NCBI GenBank assembly: GCA_023565505.1
Contig: JAIMBI010000013.1
Span: 1 to 64,000, forward strand
DNA from: Actinomycetes bacterium
GTDB taxonomy: Bacteria; Bacillota; Sulfobacillia; Sulfobacillales; JAIMBI01
Length of the DNA stretch: 64,000 bases
Direction of reading: 5' to 3'
Positions 33,887 to 42,918 of the stretch are shown piece after piece. Within the stretch, counting starts at the first letter, position 1, and the number at the start of each line of letters is the position of its first letter. The translations under genes were made by a program, and so were the position numbers. Under the pieces are notes generated by a model. The model had not been told where the DNA came from, did not search any database, and worked only from the letters and a program-made list of their open reading frames with translations.

Positions 33887-34613
33887 GGTCGAGCACATCC
33901 AGGCGTTCTATGGGCGGGCGCAGGCGCTGCGCGACGTCTCGCTGACGGTCGACGAGGGCGAGGTGGTCTCGCTGCTCGGGGCCAACGGGGCGGGGAAAAC
34001 CACCACGCTCAAGGTGATCTCGGGACTGGTCCGGCCGGCGGCGGGGACGGTGAAGTTCGACGGGGAACGGATCGACGGCAAGTCGCCGGAGGCCATCGCC
34101 GCCCTCGGGATCGCCCACGTGCCGGAAGGCCGGCACATCTTCCCGGGGCTGACGGTCCGGGAGAACCTGTACCTCGGCGCCACGGTGCGCCACCTGCGGC
34201 GCTCCCAACTGAACGACGAGGTGGACCGGGTCCTGGAGTTCTTCCCGGCGCTCCGCGAGCACCTCGACCGGCGCGGCTGGGCGCTGTCCGGCGGGCAGCA
34301 GCAGATGGTGGCGGTCGCGCGGGGCCTCATGGCCAAGCCGCGGCTGCTCCTGCTCGACGAGCCGTCCCTGGGCCTGGCGCCCATCATCGTCAAGCAGTTG
34401 TTCCGCACGATCGGGGAGATCAACCAGAAGGAGCGGGTGACCATCCTGCTGGTCGAGCAGAACGCGCCGGCCGCGTTCTCGGTCAGCCGGCGCAGCTACG
34501 TGCTGGAGACCGGCCGGGTGGTCCTGGGCGACACCGTGGAGCGCCTGGTCCGCAACGAGATGGTGCGGCGGGCGTACCTGGGCCTCGGGGGAGCCGAGTC
34601 GTCGGGCGCGTGA
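33873..34613 (+). CDS. livF: branched-chain amino acid ABC transporter ATPase LivF
   Basis: 246-residue ATPase: Walker A GANGAGKTT, Q-loop region, EGRHIFPGLTVRENL (LivF-specific), signature LSGGQQQMVAVARGLM and Walker B LLLLDEPSLGLAP, plus the H-loop position VEQNAPAAF. It pairs with the LivG domain of the preceding fusion. The ATG lies inside the end of that gene with GGGAGGAAGAG upstream. It ends the operon. Confidence 0.94.
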   Translation: MPKLEVEHIQAFYGRAQALRDVSLTVDEGEVVSLLGANGAGKTTTLKVISGLVRPAAGTVKFDGERIDGKSPEAIAALGIAHVPEGRHIFPGLTVRENLYLGATVRHLRRSQLNDEVDRVLEFFPALREHLDRRGWALSGGQQQMVAVARGLMAKPRLLLLDEPSLGLAPIIVKQLFRTIGEINQKERVTILLVEQNAPAAFSVSRRSYVLETGRVVLGDTVERLVRNEMVRRAYLGLGGAESSGA

Positions 34614-34716
34614 CCAAGCCGGGCCTCTCGGGCGAAAATGGCATCGGGTTGAGGTAATCTGAGAGCAAGATCACGAGCCGACGGGGTACGGCGGCGGCCG
34701 GCGTCGGGGTGGGGGG

Positions 34717-34745
34717 CCGGCCCCGGGTCCGGGACCCGGGGCCGG
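34717..34745. repeat. perfect 29-base GC palindrome upstream of the DeoR gene
   Basis: Two 14-base arms are exact reverse complements around a single central base at 34731. It lies 104 bases after livF and 46 bases before the DeoR start. With only one unpaired base, the RNA hairpin would need to open a few pairs. It may be a terminator for the liv operon (no T-run) or a DNA-level operator for the regulator next to it. Confidence 0.6.
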
Positions 34746-34790
34746 TCGGTCCCGGTGTGGCCGGCGCACCCGACAGGAGTGGAGTGTCCC

Positions 34791-35600
34791 ATGAAACGGC
34801 GGCAGGAGATTCTGGCGACACTGCTGCGCGAGAACACCGCGACCGTCCGGGATCTGGCCGAGCGGTTCGGCGTCTCGCCGATGACCATCTACCGCGACCT
34901 CCAGCATCTCGAAGCCCAGGGCCTCATCATCCGCACCGTCGGCGGGGCGATGATCCGCCCGACCCTCCAGTACGGCCGGCGCTGGTCGGAACGGCTGCGG
35001 GAGCAGGCCGGGGTCAAGCGCCGCCTGGGCGCGGCGGCGGCGGCGCTGCTCAGGGACCGCGAGACCGTCATCTTCGACGCGGGGACGACCGTACTGGAGG
35101 TGGCGCGCCACCTCAACCGGGGGCTCACGCTCACCGCCGTGACCAACTCGTTGCCCACCGCCGCGACGCTCGGCGAATACGAGCACGTGACCGTGCTCAT
35201 GCCCGGCGGGCAGCTCTCGCCCGACACGGCGTCGCTCCTGGGTCCGGCGGCGGTGAACTTCCTGGCCGACATCAACGCCGACACGGTGGTGCTTTCCACC
35301 GCGGCGGTGAGCCTCGAGGACGGCCTGACCAACTTCTCCATGGACTCCGTGGCCATCAAGCGGGTGATGATCGCCCGGGCGCGGCGGGTCATCCTGGTGG
35401 TCGACTACACTAAGTTCGAGCAGCACGCGATGATCACCGTGGAACCCATCGACTGCGTCGACCACCTGGTCTCGGACAGCCGCATGCCCGACACCCTGCG
35501 CGCCCGGCTCGAGGAGCGGGGGATCCGCGTCACGTTGGTGCCCGCCGCTCCGGAACAACCCTATCCGACCGGGGAGGATGTCGTCGCCACGGTGGACTGA
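34791..35600 (+). CDS. DeoR family transcriptional regulator
   Basis: 269 residues. The N-terminal DeoR helix-turn-helix reads KRRQEILATLLRENTATVRDLAERFGVSPMTIYRDLQHLEAQG. The rest is the sugar-phosphate-sensing DeoRC domain (IFDAGTTVLEVARHL, AVTNSLPTAATL, MPGGQLSPDTASLLGP, VVDYTKFEQHA). Such regulators respond to phosphorylated sugars or related metabolites. ATG 34791 with AGGAGTGGAG upstream. It lies between the liv operon and acyl-CoA genes, so its target could be either or itself. Confidence 0.92.
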   Translation: MKRRQEILATLLRENTATVRDLAERFGVSPMTIYRDLQHLEAQGLIIRTVGGAMIRPTLQYGRRWSERLREQAGVKRRLGAAAAALLRDRETVIFDAGTTVLEVARHLNRGLTLTAVTNSLPTAATLGEYEHVTVLMPGGQLSPDTASLLGPAAVNFLADINADTVVLSTAAVSLEDGLTNFSMDSVAIKRVMIARARRVILVVDYTKFEQHAMITVEPIDCVDHLVSDSRMPDTLRARLEERGIRVTLVPAAPEQPYPTGEDVVATVD

Positions 35601-35606
35601 CGCGGC

Positions 35607-36416
35607 CTACCGTCCGCGCCAGACGGGCGCCGTCTTGGTCTGACGCGCGAGGACGGCCTGGTGGAAATCTTCGCTCCCGTACACGCGGCGGATGACGTCG
35701 TCGAACGGCACGGCCCGCGCGGCCGCGGCCGCCGCCTCCTCGAGACGCAGGAGCGCCGTCTTGGTCGCCCACAGTGTGAGCGGGGCGTTGCCGGCGATCT
35801 CCTGCGCAATCCCTTCGACCCGGGCCCAGAACTCGTCGTCCGGGAAGACGGCGGTGAGGAACCCTACGCGGAGGCCTTCGTCCGCGTCCATGAGGCGGCC
35901 CGTGTAGAGGAGTTCCTTGACCTTCATCTCCCCGAGCAGGCCGGCCAGGCGCCGGTAGTTGTTGAGGGATAGACAGTTGCCGAGCGTCTTGGCCACGGGC
36001 ACGCCGAGCTTGGCCCGGGTGTTGGCGTAGCGCAGGTCGCACGCGGCCGCCAGGCCGAAGCCGCCCCCGACGGCGTACCCCTCGATGGCGGCGATGGTCG
36101 GCTTGGGCAGACGCACGAGGCGTCCCACGATGGCGTCGATGCGCTCCTCGTACCGGATGCCGTCTTCGCCCCCGAAGTCCCGGAACTGGTTGATGTCCGT
36201 GCCGGCCGCGAAGGCGCGCCCCCCGGCGCCGCGGAGCACGACGACCCGCGCCGTGTCGTCGTCCGCCAGGGCCGCGAGGTGCGCGTCCAGCTGGTCGTAC
36301 ATGGTCCAGGTCAGGGCGTTGTGGGCCTGTGGGCGGGAGAGGGTGAGGACGGCGACAGGACCCGTACGGGTCAACTCGACGGACCCGGCCGTCGGATCCG
36401 CGGCTTCGGGGCTCAT
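35607..36416 (-). CDS. enoyl-CoA hydratase/isomerase family (crotonase-fold) protein lacking both catalytic Glu
   Basis: 269 residues with the crotonase fold: VAVLTLSRPQAHNALTW, the CoA oxyanion-hole loop GAGGRAFAAGTDINQF, and the second oxyanion-hole loop IEGYAVGGGFGLAAACDLRYAN. Hydratases place catalytic Glu at the position of the second Gly in GGFG and within the later GxPE; here these read Gly and Val (KLGVPVAKTLG). So simple enoyl-CoA hydration is unlikely, and an isomerase, lyase or thioesterase-type chemistry is possible. ATG 36416 follows GTGGGGTGA. It diverges from the CoA-transferase. Confidence 0.85.
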   Translation of the reverse strand: MSPEAADPTAGSVELTRTGPVAVLTLSRPQAHNALTWTMYDQLDAHLAALADDDTARVVVLRGAGGRAFAAGTDINQFRDFGGEDGIRYEERIDAIVGRLVRLPKPTIAAIEGYAVGGGFGLAAACDLRYANTRAKLGVPVAKTLGNCLSLNNYRRLAGLLGEMKVKELLYTGRLMDADEGLRVGFLTAVFPDDEFWARVEGIAQEIAGNAPLTLWATKTALLRLEEAAAAAARAVPFDDVIRRVYGSEDFHQAVLARQTKTAPVWRGR

Positions 36417-36496
36417 GGCGTCACCCCACACGATTTACTTGCCCCTTCCGCATACACCATAATGGGAACGCAAGTCAACCGGCTCGGAGGCGGGGC

Positions 36497-37735
36497 ATGG
36501 CGGGACAAGCGTTGGAGGGCATCCGGGTCCTGGACCTCACCCAGATCATGGCAGGGCCGTTCAGCACGCTGCTCCTGGCGGACCTGGGGGCGGAAGTGAT
36601 CAAGGTCGAACGGCCTCAGGGCGGCGACGACGCCCGGCACCAGGGGTTCCGGGTGGGGGACGACGACTCGCTGTCGTTCATCGCGATGAACCGGAACAAG
36701 CTGGGTCTGGCGGTCGACATCCGCCGGCCGGAGGGTCAGGCCATCATGCGGCGGCTCATCGCCACGGCGGACGTGCTGGTGGAGAACTTCCGGCCCGGCA
36801 CCCTCGACCGGCTGGGACTCGGCTACGACGACGCCCGGCGCATCCGGCCGGACATCATCTACTGCTCCGTCTCCGGGTTCGGTCAGACCGGACCCTGGGC
36901 CGACCGGGGCGGGTTCGACCTCGTGGCGCAGGCCATGGGCGGCATCATCTCGGTCACCGGGACCCCGGAGCATCCGGCCAAGTCCGGCGTGCCCCTGAGC
37001 GACCTCAACGCGGGTCTGTTCGCAAGCCACGCCATCCTGGCGGCCCTGTTCCACCGGGCGCGGACGGGCGAGGGCCAGCGGCTCGACACCTCGCTGCTCG
37101 AGGGAGCCATCGCGTACACCTTCTGGGAATCGAACGAGTACTGGGCGACGGGGGTGCCGCCCCAGGGGTTGGGGACGGCGCACCGGAACTCGGCCCCCTA
37201 CCAGACCTTCCCCACCCGGGACGGATCGCTCGCCATCGGCGCCGCCAACCAGCGGAACTGGGAACGCCTGGCGCAGGCCATCGGCCGGGCGGAGCTGCTC
37301 GAGGATCCCCGGTTCGCCACCAACGCGGGACGCCTCCGGAACCGGTCGGCCCTGGCGGAGACCCTGGCCGAGACGTTCCGCACCCGGACGACCGCCGAGT
37401 GGATGGCGGTGCTCGAGGCGGCCGGGGTGCCGGCCGGCCCGGTGCTGAACATCCAGCAGATGTATGACCATCCCCAGGTGCGGGCCCGGCAGATGGAGTA
37501 CGTCATCGAGCATCCCACGGCGGGGCCGGTGCATCAGATCGGGCCGGCGGTGAAGTACTCGCGGACGCCGGCGCGCATTCGCCGGCCGGCGCCGCTGTTG
37601 GGCCAGCATACCTTCGCTATTCTCAAGGAACTCGGCTACACCGATGCGGAGTGCGCCGCGCTGGAGCAGGCCGGCGTGGTGCGCGACGCCCACTACGAAG
37701 GCCCGCCGCCGACCGAGGCGCGGCCCGTGGTTTGA
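36497..37735 (+). CDS. CaiB/BaiF family (class III) CoA-transferase
   Basis: 412 residues. MAGPFSTLLLADLGAEVIKVERPQGGD is the family opening, ENFRPGTLDRLGLGYDD a strongly conserved segment, and VPLSDLNAGLFA contains the catalytic Asp169 that carries the acyl anhydride. It moves CoA between an acyl-CoA and a free carboxylic acid; the acid cannot be told from sequence. ATG 36497 has CGGAGGCGGGG upstream. Opposite orientation to the crotonase gene with an 80-base shared promoter region containing CATAAT and AT-rich DNA suggests joint control. Confidence 0.93.
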   Translation: MAGQALEGIRVLDLTQIMAGPFSTLLLADLGAEVIKVERPQGGDDARHQGFRVGDDDSLSFIAMNRNKLGLAVDIRRPEGQAIMRRLIATADVLVENFRPGTLDRLGLGYDDARRIRPDIIYCSVSGFGQTGPWADRGGFDLVAQAMGGIISVTGTPEHPAKSGVPLSDLNAGLFASHAILAALFHRARTGEGQRLDTSLLEGAIAYTFWESNEYWATGVPPQGLGTAHRNSAPYQTFPTRDGSLAIGAANQRNWERLAQAIGRAELLEDPRFATNAGRLRNRSALAETLAETFRTRTTAEWMAVLEAAGVPAGPVLNIQQMYDHPQVRARQMEYVIEHPTAGPVHQIGPAVKYSRTPARIRRPAPLLGQHTFAILKELGYTDAECAALEQAGVVRDAHYEGPPPTEARPVV

Positions 37736-37760
37736 CCGTTTCCGAACGTCGCCGTAATAT
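37732..37760 (+). promoter_or_regulatory. promoter for the NCS1 permease gene
   Basis: TTGACC (37732-37737), a 17-base spacer and TAATAT (37755-37760). The -35 overlaps the stop codon of the CoA-transferase gene. The permease start lies 58 bases downstream of the -10. Confidence 0.7.
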
Positions 37761-37817
37761 AGCCAGGGAAATGTTCGGCGCACGAGGCCTCGGCCCGGGC
37801 GCGGAAGGAGGACGCCG

Positions 37818-39185
37818 TTGGCCTTCGAATCGGCGGAGTACCGGGACGAGGTCGTCAAGATCGAGCCCAAGGGCATCGAGCACGTGGCCGACGCCGAGCG
37901 GCACGGGCGCGTGTCGTCGGTGTTCAGCCTGTGGTTCGGCGCCAACGTGGAGCTGGCGACGCTCTCCACGGGCGTGGCGGCCGTGGCCCTGTTCGGCTTG
38001 AATTTTGCCCAGGCCGCGTGGGGTCTGGTCGTCGGCAACATCCTGGGGGCCGTCATCCTGGGGGCGCTGTCCACCTACGGGCCGCGCCTCGGGGTGCCGC
38101 AGTTGGTGCATTCGCGGAGCGCCTTCGGTTTCTACGGCAACTTCGTGCCGGGCATCCTGAACGCCGTGGCCGGCGTGATGTGGTTCGCGGTCAACACGGT
38201 GCTCGGCGTGTTCGCCCTCATGCTCCTGACGGGGACAAGCTTCCTCGTCGGTCTCCTGGTCATGGCCGTGGTCCAGGTCCTGGTGGCCGTCTACGGCTAC
38301 AACATGATCCACGCGTTCGAGCGGGTGTTCGCGGTCGTCCTGACGCTGGTGTTCGTCGGCGTCTCGGTGTTCGCCTTCGGCCACGCCCATTACGGGCTGC
38401 CTTTCAACCCCAAGGCGCCGGTCGCGTTCGGCGGCGTCTCGGGCGGGATCATCGAGGCGGTTGCCCTCGGCTGGTCGTATCTCTACGGATGGACGACCTA
38501 TGCCTCCGACTACACGCGCTACCTGCCGCCGTCGACGCCGCCCCGCGCCGTGTTCTGGGCCGCGGCGACGTCGAACTTCATCGCGTGCGTGTGGCTGGAG
38601 CTCGTGGGGGTGGCCCTGGCCACCGTGTTCCCCCGGGCGGCCGCGGGCCCGAACCCGGTGAGCATCCTGACCGGCATCACCCCGCATTGGCTGGTGACGG
38701 TCGCGCTCCTTGCGGTGGCCATCGGCACGGTCACGGCCAATGTGCTCAACATCTACTCCGGGTCCCTCTCGGCCCTGGTGGTCAACCTGCCGCTCAAGCG
38801 GTGGATGGCCGCCGTCCTCGTCGGCGTGCTGGGCGGCATCCTGGCGTGGATCGGGCGGGCGCACTACTATCTGGAATTCGAGGACTTCCTGTTCGTCCTG
38901 GGATACTGGCTCGCGCCCTGGGCGGCCATCGTGCTGGTGGACTTCTTCCTCGTCCACCGCGGCCGCTACGTGACCGACCGGTTCTACGACCCCCGGCGCG
39001 CCGTCGGCCCGGGCCTGTGGGCCTGGGCGCTAGGCGTCGCCTGCGCGGTGCCGTTCTTCAACCAGTCCCTCTACGTGGGATGGGTGGCCTACCACTACCC
39101 GCAGATCGGCGACGTCTCCTACGCCGTCGCCACCGTCGTGGCCGGAGCGGTGTACTGGGCCGCGGGGCGGCGCCGGGCGGCCTAG
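37818..39185 (+). CDS. NCS1 family purine/cytosine permease-like transporter
   Basis: 455 residues, about 12 membrane helices. The N-terminus has IEPKGIEHVADAERHGRVSSVFSLWFGANVELATLSTG, and GPRLGVPQLVHSRSAFGFYGNFVPG and SYLYGWTTYASDYTRYLPPSTPP follow. These are hallmarks of cytosine/purine:cation symporters (CodB-like). Substrate could be a nucleobase, hydantoin or thiamine-type ring. TTG start with GGAAGGAGGACG upstream. Expressed from its own promoter. Confidence 0.9.
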   Translation: MAFESAEYRDEVVKIEPKGIEHVADAERHGRVSSVFSLWFGANVELATLSTGVAAVALFGLNFAQAAWGLVVGNILGAVILGALSTYGPRLGVPQLVHSRSAFGFYGNFVPGILNAVAGVMWFAVNTVLGVFALMLLTGTSFLVGLLVMAVVQVLVAVYGYNMIHAFERVFAVVLTLVFVGVSVFAFGHAHYGLPFNPKAPVAFGGVSGGIIEAVALGWSYLYGWTTYASDYTRYLPPSTPPRAVFWAAATSNFIACVWLELVGVALATVFPRAAAGPNPVSILTGITPHWLVTVALLAVAIGTVTANVLNIYSGSLSALVVNLPLKRWMAAVLVGVLGGILAWIGRAHYYLEFEDFLFVLGYWLAPWAAIVLVDFFLVHRGRYVTDRFYDPRRAVGPGLWAWALGVACAVPFFNQSLYVGWVAYHYPQIGDVSYAVATVVAGAVYWAAGRRRAA

Positions 39186-39202
39186 CCGGTCGGGTCCCGT
39201 GC

Positions 39203-39232
39203 GGGGCCGTCCCGACTCGACGGGGCGGCCCC
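39203..39232 (+). terminator. hairpin terminator after the NCS1 permease gene
   Basis: A 12-bp stem (39203-39214 with 39221-39232, one G-T pair) and a 6-base loop, followed by GATGTTTG, lies 18 bases downstream of the stop. Confidence 0.65.
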
Positions 39233-39317
39233 GATGTTTGAGAATGGAGGTGGTGCCGACTGCCCCCGCACGCGCCGCCAGCGCTCGTGCGGTCGACGGA
39301 GGAGAGACGACGCGCCG

Positions 39318-39776
39318 ATGGGGAACCTGACCGTGCGCCCCTACCGCCCGGCGACGGACTTCCGGGCCATCCTGGACTGCCAGTGCGACCTCTACGAGCT
39401 GAACTTCCCCCGGTTCGTCTGCACGCCCGACTTCGTGGCCGAGCAGGCCGGGCGTCTGCGCCAGGTCCAACGCCGCCCCTACGAACACCAGATCTTCGTG
39501 CTGGACGACGCGGGGACGCTCGCGGGGTTCGTCTGGGTCGCCATCCGCATGGACCTGCAGGGCGTGTTCGGCTCCGTTGACCAAGTCTACCTGAAGCCGG
39601 CCTACCGAGGGCAGGGGTACGGCGCGCTGTTGATGGAGGCGGTCCACCGGCACCTCAAGACCCTGGGCGTCGCCTACGTCCGCCTGTACGTCACGGAGAG
39701 CAACCGCGCGGCGGTCAACCTCTACCGGCGCCTCGGGTACGAGACCATCCGGCTGGAGATGGAGCGGCCGCTCTAA
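39318..39776 (+). CDS. GNAT family N-acetyltransferase
   Basis: 152 residues with a classical GNAT layout: LTVRPYRPATDFRAILDCQ at the start, LAGFVWVAIRMD (strand 4), the acetyl-CoA loop YRGQGYGALLMEA (motif A, Q/RxxGxG/A), and the late NRAAVNLYRRLGYET. RimI-like in size and motifs; the acceptor is unknown. The ATG at 39318 follows a GGAGGAGAG site; a longer frame from 39234 looks non-coding. Its last four bases overlap the convergent murJ. Confidence 0.88.
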   Translation: MGNLTVRPYRPATDFRAILDCQCDLYELNFPRFVCTPDFVAEQAGRLRQVQRRPYEHQIFVLDDAGTLAGFVWVAIRMDLQGVFGSVDQVYLKPAYRGQGYGALLMEAVHRHLKTLGVAYVRLYVTESNRAAVNLYRRLGYETIRLEMERPL

Positions 39777-41353
39777 CGGGCGAGGGACGGGGCGCGGCGG
39801 CGGCGCAGGCGGTCGCGGATGAGGCGGAACTCCTCGATGTGCAACCGCCGCGCGGTCCAGGCGAACAGGGCGGCGCCGACCGCCACGACCACCGCCAAGG
39901 CCGCCAGGCGGGGGAGCGAGCTCGGGCCGTCGAGCCAGGGCGCCAACGTTCGATGGGCCAGCACCACCCCGCCGGCCATGACCCCGGCGGCGATGGCGGT
40001 CCGGACGGTCGTGCGGAGAATGCGCCAGCCTTCCATCCACACCAGGGCCCGGTGGAGCAGGACGAGCAGGAGGGCCAGGTTGATCCAACCTGTGAGGGAG
40101 TAGGCCAGCGCCAGGCCGTCCTCGGCCATGGGACCCAGCAGCACCCAGTTCAGGACGAACCCCAGAACGAGCACGAAGACGCTCACCACGACCGGGGTGA
40201 CGGTGTTTTTGAGGGCGTAGAAGCCCCTCACGAGCACCTCGACGGCGCCGTAGGCGACCGTCCCGATAGTGTAGAAGGCGAGCGCCCGCGCCGTCCGGTC
40301 GACGTCGGCGGCCGTGAAGCGGCCGTGGCGGAAGAGGAGCGCGATGAGGGGGTGACCCACCAGGAGCAGCCCGACCGCCGCCGGCAGCGTGAGGAACACC
40401 ACCAGGCGGAGCCCCAGGGACAGGAGGCGGCGGAGCTGGACGAAGTCGCGGCGCGCCGCCACCTCGGTGAGATTGGGGAGCAGGGCGATGGCGAGCGAGG
40501 AGGCGAGACTCACCGGCGTGAGCATGATGCGGCTCGCCAGCCGGAGTGCGTTGATGCTGCCGGCGGGCAGGAGCGAGGCCAGGAACGTCTGGTTGATGAG
40601 GAGGTTGAGCTGGACCAGGCCGACGCCCAGCATGACGGGCACCATGAGGCGCAGGATCCGGGTGAAGCCGGGATGGCGGAGATCCAGGACCCAGCGGTAG
40701 CGGAAGCCCAGGCGACGGACCCCGGCCCACTGGAACAGGAAGTTGACGAAGGCGCCGACCAGGACGCCCCAGGCGAAGGCGGCGATGCCGCCGCTGCGGC
40801 CGAAGAGCCCGCCCACGGCGATGATGGCCACGTTGTAGAACAGCGGGCCGACGGCCGTGGCCCAGAAGCTTTTGCGGGCGTATTGATGGCCCACCAGGAC
40901 GCCGTTGACGGCGTGGAACAGCACCGCGACCAGCATGATGCGGGTCAGGGCGGCGGTATGCGCGACCGCGGCGGGGTTCTTGGCGAACCCGATGGCCACG
41001 ACGCGCACGAGGAACGGGGCGAGCGCCACGCCCAGGAGGACCAGGGGCGTCAGTCCCACCAACACCGCGTTGAGCGCCGTGTTGACGACCCGTTCGGCCT
41101 CGCCGGGGCGGTCCGTCACCAGGTAGTCCGAGACCACCGGGACGAAGGCCGAGCTGATGGCGCCGCCCACGAGGAGCAGGTAAAGCGTGTCGGGGATGAC
41201 GTAGGCCGCGTTGTACTGGTCGACCACGGCCGTCTGGCCGTAGTAGGCGGCGATGAGCGAGTCGCGCACGAACCCGAGGAGCCGGGAGAGAATCGTCGCG
41301 CCGCTGACCAGACTGGCCGCGCGCATCAAGCCTCCGGTGCGGTCCGTCCCCAT
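39773..41353 (-). CDS. murJ: lipid II flippase MurJ/MviN
   Basis: 526 residues, 14 predicted helices, of the MOP superfamily. The family start ASLVSGATILSRLLGFVRDSLIAAYYG carries the conserved Arg of TM1, and later segments include AYVIPDTLYLLLVGGAISSAFVPV. MurJ moves the peptidoglycan precursor lipid II outward. ATG 41353 with GGGAGG 5 bases upstream. It lies downstream of htrA on the same strand, separated by a terminator. Confidence 0.92.
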   Translation of the reverse strand: MGTDRTGGLMRAASLVSGATILSRLLGFVRDSLIAAYYGQTAVVDQYNAAYVIPDTLYLLLVGGAISSAFVPVVSDYLVTDRPGEAERVVNTALNAVLVGLTPLVLLGVALAPFLVRVVAIGFAKNPAAVAHTAALTRIMLVAVLFHAVNGVLVGHQYARKSFWATAVGPLFYNVAIIAVGGLFGRSGGIAAFAWGVLVGAFVNFLFQWAGVRRLGFRYRWVLDLRHPGFTRILRLMVPVMLGVGLVQLNLLINQTFLASLLPAGSINALRLASRIMLTPVSLASSLAIALLPNLTEVAARRDFVQLRRLLSLGLRLVVFLTLPAAVGLLLVGHPLIALLFRHGRFTAADVDRTARALAFYTIGTVAYGAVEVLVRGFYALKNTVTPVVVSVFVLVLGFVLNWVLLGPMAEDGLALAYSLTGWINLALLLVLLHRALVWMEGWRILRTTVRTAIAAGVMAGGVVLAHRTLAPWLDGPSSLPRLAALAVVVAVGAALFAWTARRLHIEEFRLIRDRLRRRRAPSLAR

Positions 41354-41427
41354 GCCCGCCTCCCTCGCCGGACTGTCCGACCGGCCCCATTATTCCACAA
41401 CGGCCCGGCGGGGACGACCGACACAAG

Positions 41428-41460
41428 CCGGGCGGTCCGGCGAGGAGCCGGACCGCCCGG
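41428..41460 (-). terminator. strong hairpin terminator after htrA
   Basis: A perfect 14-bp stem (41428-41441 with 41447-41460) with loop GAGGA lies 20 bases past the htrA stop on the minus strand. Confidence 0.7.
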
Positions 41461-41479
41461 GGCGGGACCGCGGGGCGCC

Positions 41480-42673
41480 CTACTGGGGCGGGGTGATGGG
41501 ACCGTTGGGCTCCGTGCCCACCGTGACTGAGACGGTCAGGACTTTGCCGTTGCGGTTTACGGTCAGGGACACCACCTGGCCGGGGCGCGTGGCTTGGATC
41601 AGGCTTTGCAGTGCGGACGCGGACGTCACCGGCTTGCCGTTGACGGCGGTGATCACGTCGCCGGGCTGGATGCCGGCCTGGGCGGCCGGGCTGTTCGGCT
41701 CCACCGAGGTCACCACGACGCCCTGGCCGGTCGGGAGCTGATAGGCGTCGGCCAGGCCGGGCGTGTCCGTGACGATGAAGACGCCGAGCCACGGACGGAT
41801 GACCCGGCCGTGGGCCATCAGCTGGGGCAGGATCTGGTCCACGGTGGAGGTCGGGATGGCGAACCCGATCCCCTGAGCCGGCTCCGACTGGGTGCCGGTG
41901 GCCACGGCGGTGTTGATCCCGATGACCTGGCCGGCCAGGTTGAGGAGCGGCCCGCCGCTGTTGCCGGGGTTGATGGCCGCGGACGTTTGCAACAGGTTGC
42001 GGTACTGGCGGTTGCCGATGGTGAGCGGCCGCCCCTTGGCCGAGATGACCCCCTCCGTCACGGTCAGGTTGAGTCCGTAGGGGTTGCCGATGGCGACCAC
42101 CCAGGCTCCGACGGGCGTGGCGTTGCTGTTCCCCAGCGGCAGCACCGGCACCGGCTTGGGCGGATTGATCTTGAGCACGGCGAGGTCCGTCGCGTAGTCC
42201 GACCCCACGACCGTGGCCGGGAAGGGGTTCTTGTAGCCGGGGACGGTGACCTCGATCCGGATGGCCCGGTTGATGACGTGGTCGTTGGTCAGGATGTAGC
42301 CCTGGCTGTTGAAGAAGAACCCCGACCCGATGCCCGTCTCGTACTGCTGCTGGTTCGGGAACGGGAATCCGAACCCGAAGGGCGAATTGCCGAACAGGTT
42401 GAACAACGGCGTCGACCCGCTCGACGTCGGGATGGTGGCGGTGATCTGCACCACGGCGGGGCTGGCCCGCTGGGCCACCTGCGCGATCGTGTCCGGACCC
42501 AGGGGGAGGGTGGACGGCGTATTGGCCACCGTGGCATACTGGGATACAGACGCGTTGTTCTTCGCGGAAGGCGCGGTGAGATGCAGGTATTCCCAAACGC
42601 CTCCCGTCCCCGCTCCGGCTCCGACGAGAAACGCCAGAACAGCTGCGGTGGCTGTCTTCGTCAGACCTGGCAT
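41480..42673 (-). CDS. HtrA/DegP-type serine protease with PDZ domain
   Basis: 397 residues: a signal-anchor helix (about 7-27), a trypsin-like domain with the triad His132 (ILTNDHVI), Asp163 (ATDLAVL) and Ser239 (NPGNSGGPLL), and one PDZ domain (about 290-385, GVVVTSVEPNSPAAQAGIQPGDVITAVNG). It degrades or refolds damaged exported proteins outside the membrane. ATG 42673 has GAGGAGG 8 bases upstream. Promoter DNA before it (42690-42740) is AT-rich with repeated TTAA, but no hexamer pair is clear. It may be regulated by envelope stress. Confidence 0.93.
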   Translation of the reverse strand: MPGLTKTATAAVLAFLVGAGAGTGGVWEYLHLTAPSAKNNASVSQYATVANTPSTLPLGPDTIAQVAQRASPAVVQITATIPTSSGSTPLFNLFGNSPFGFGFPFPNQQQYETGIGSGFFFNSQGYILTNDHVINRAIRIEVTVPGYKNPFPATVVGSDYATDLAVLKINPPKPVPVLPLGNSNATPVGAWVVAIGNPYGLNLTVTEGVISAKGRPLTIGNRQYRNLLQTSAAINPGNSGGPLLNLAGQVIGINTAVATGTQSEPAQGIGFAIPTSTVDQILPQLMAHGRVIRPWLGVFIVTDTPGLADAYQLPTGQGVVVTSVEPNSPAAQAGIQPGDVITAVNGKPVTSASALQSLIQATRPGQVVSLTVNRNGKVLTVSVTVGTEPNGPITPPQ

Positions 42674-42809
42674 GTCAACCGCCTCCTCAAGCCGTCTGGC
42701 ATTAACATTACCCGTAAGTTGTTGCAGAATCGTTAAGGCGAACGAAATGGTGGCCGGTGACCGATAGGCCTCGTCCGCGTCGCACGCTCCGCCGTCACCG
42801 GCGCATGAA

Positions 42810-42838
42810 TCGACCCCAGGCGGGAAATGGAGTAGAAT
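42810..42838 (+). promoter_or_regulatory. promoter of the glpX-rho operon
   Basis: TCGACC (42810-42815) and TAGAAT (42833-42838) are 17 bases apart, 80 bases upstream of the glpX start. Confidence 0.6.
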
Positions 42839-42918
42839 GGGAGTACGCTCTATCCCTGCCCTACTCCCTTCCCGCGTCGCCAACGCCCAACTGTTGACGG
42901 ATAAGGGAAGTGGGAGCA

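Noticed and set aside
36417-36496. Defined divergent promoter between the crotonase and CoA-transferase genes
   Set aside because: CATAAT is present, but the best -35 partners have poor sequence or spacing on both strands.
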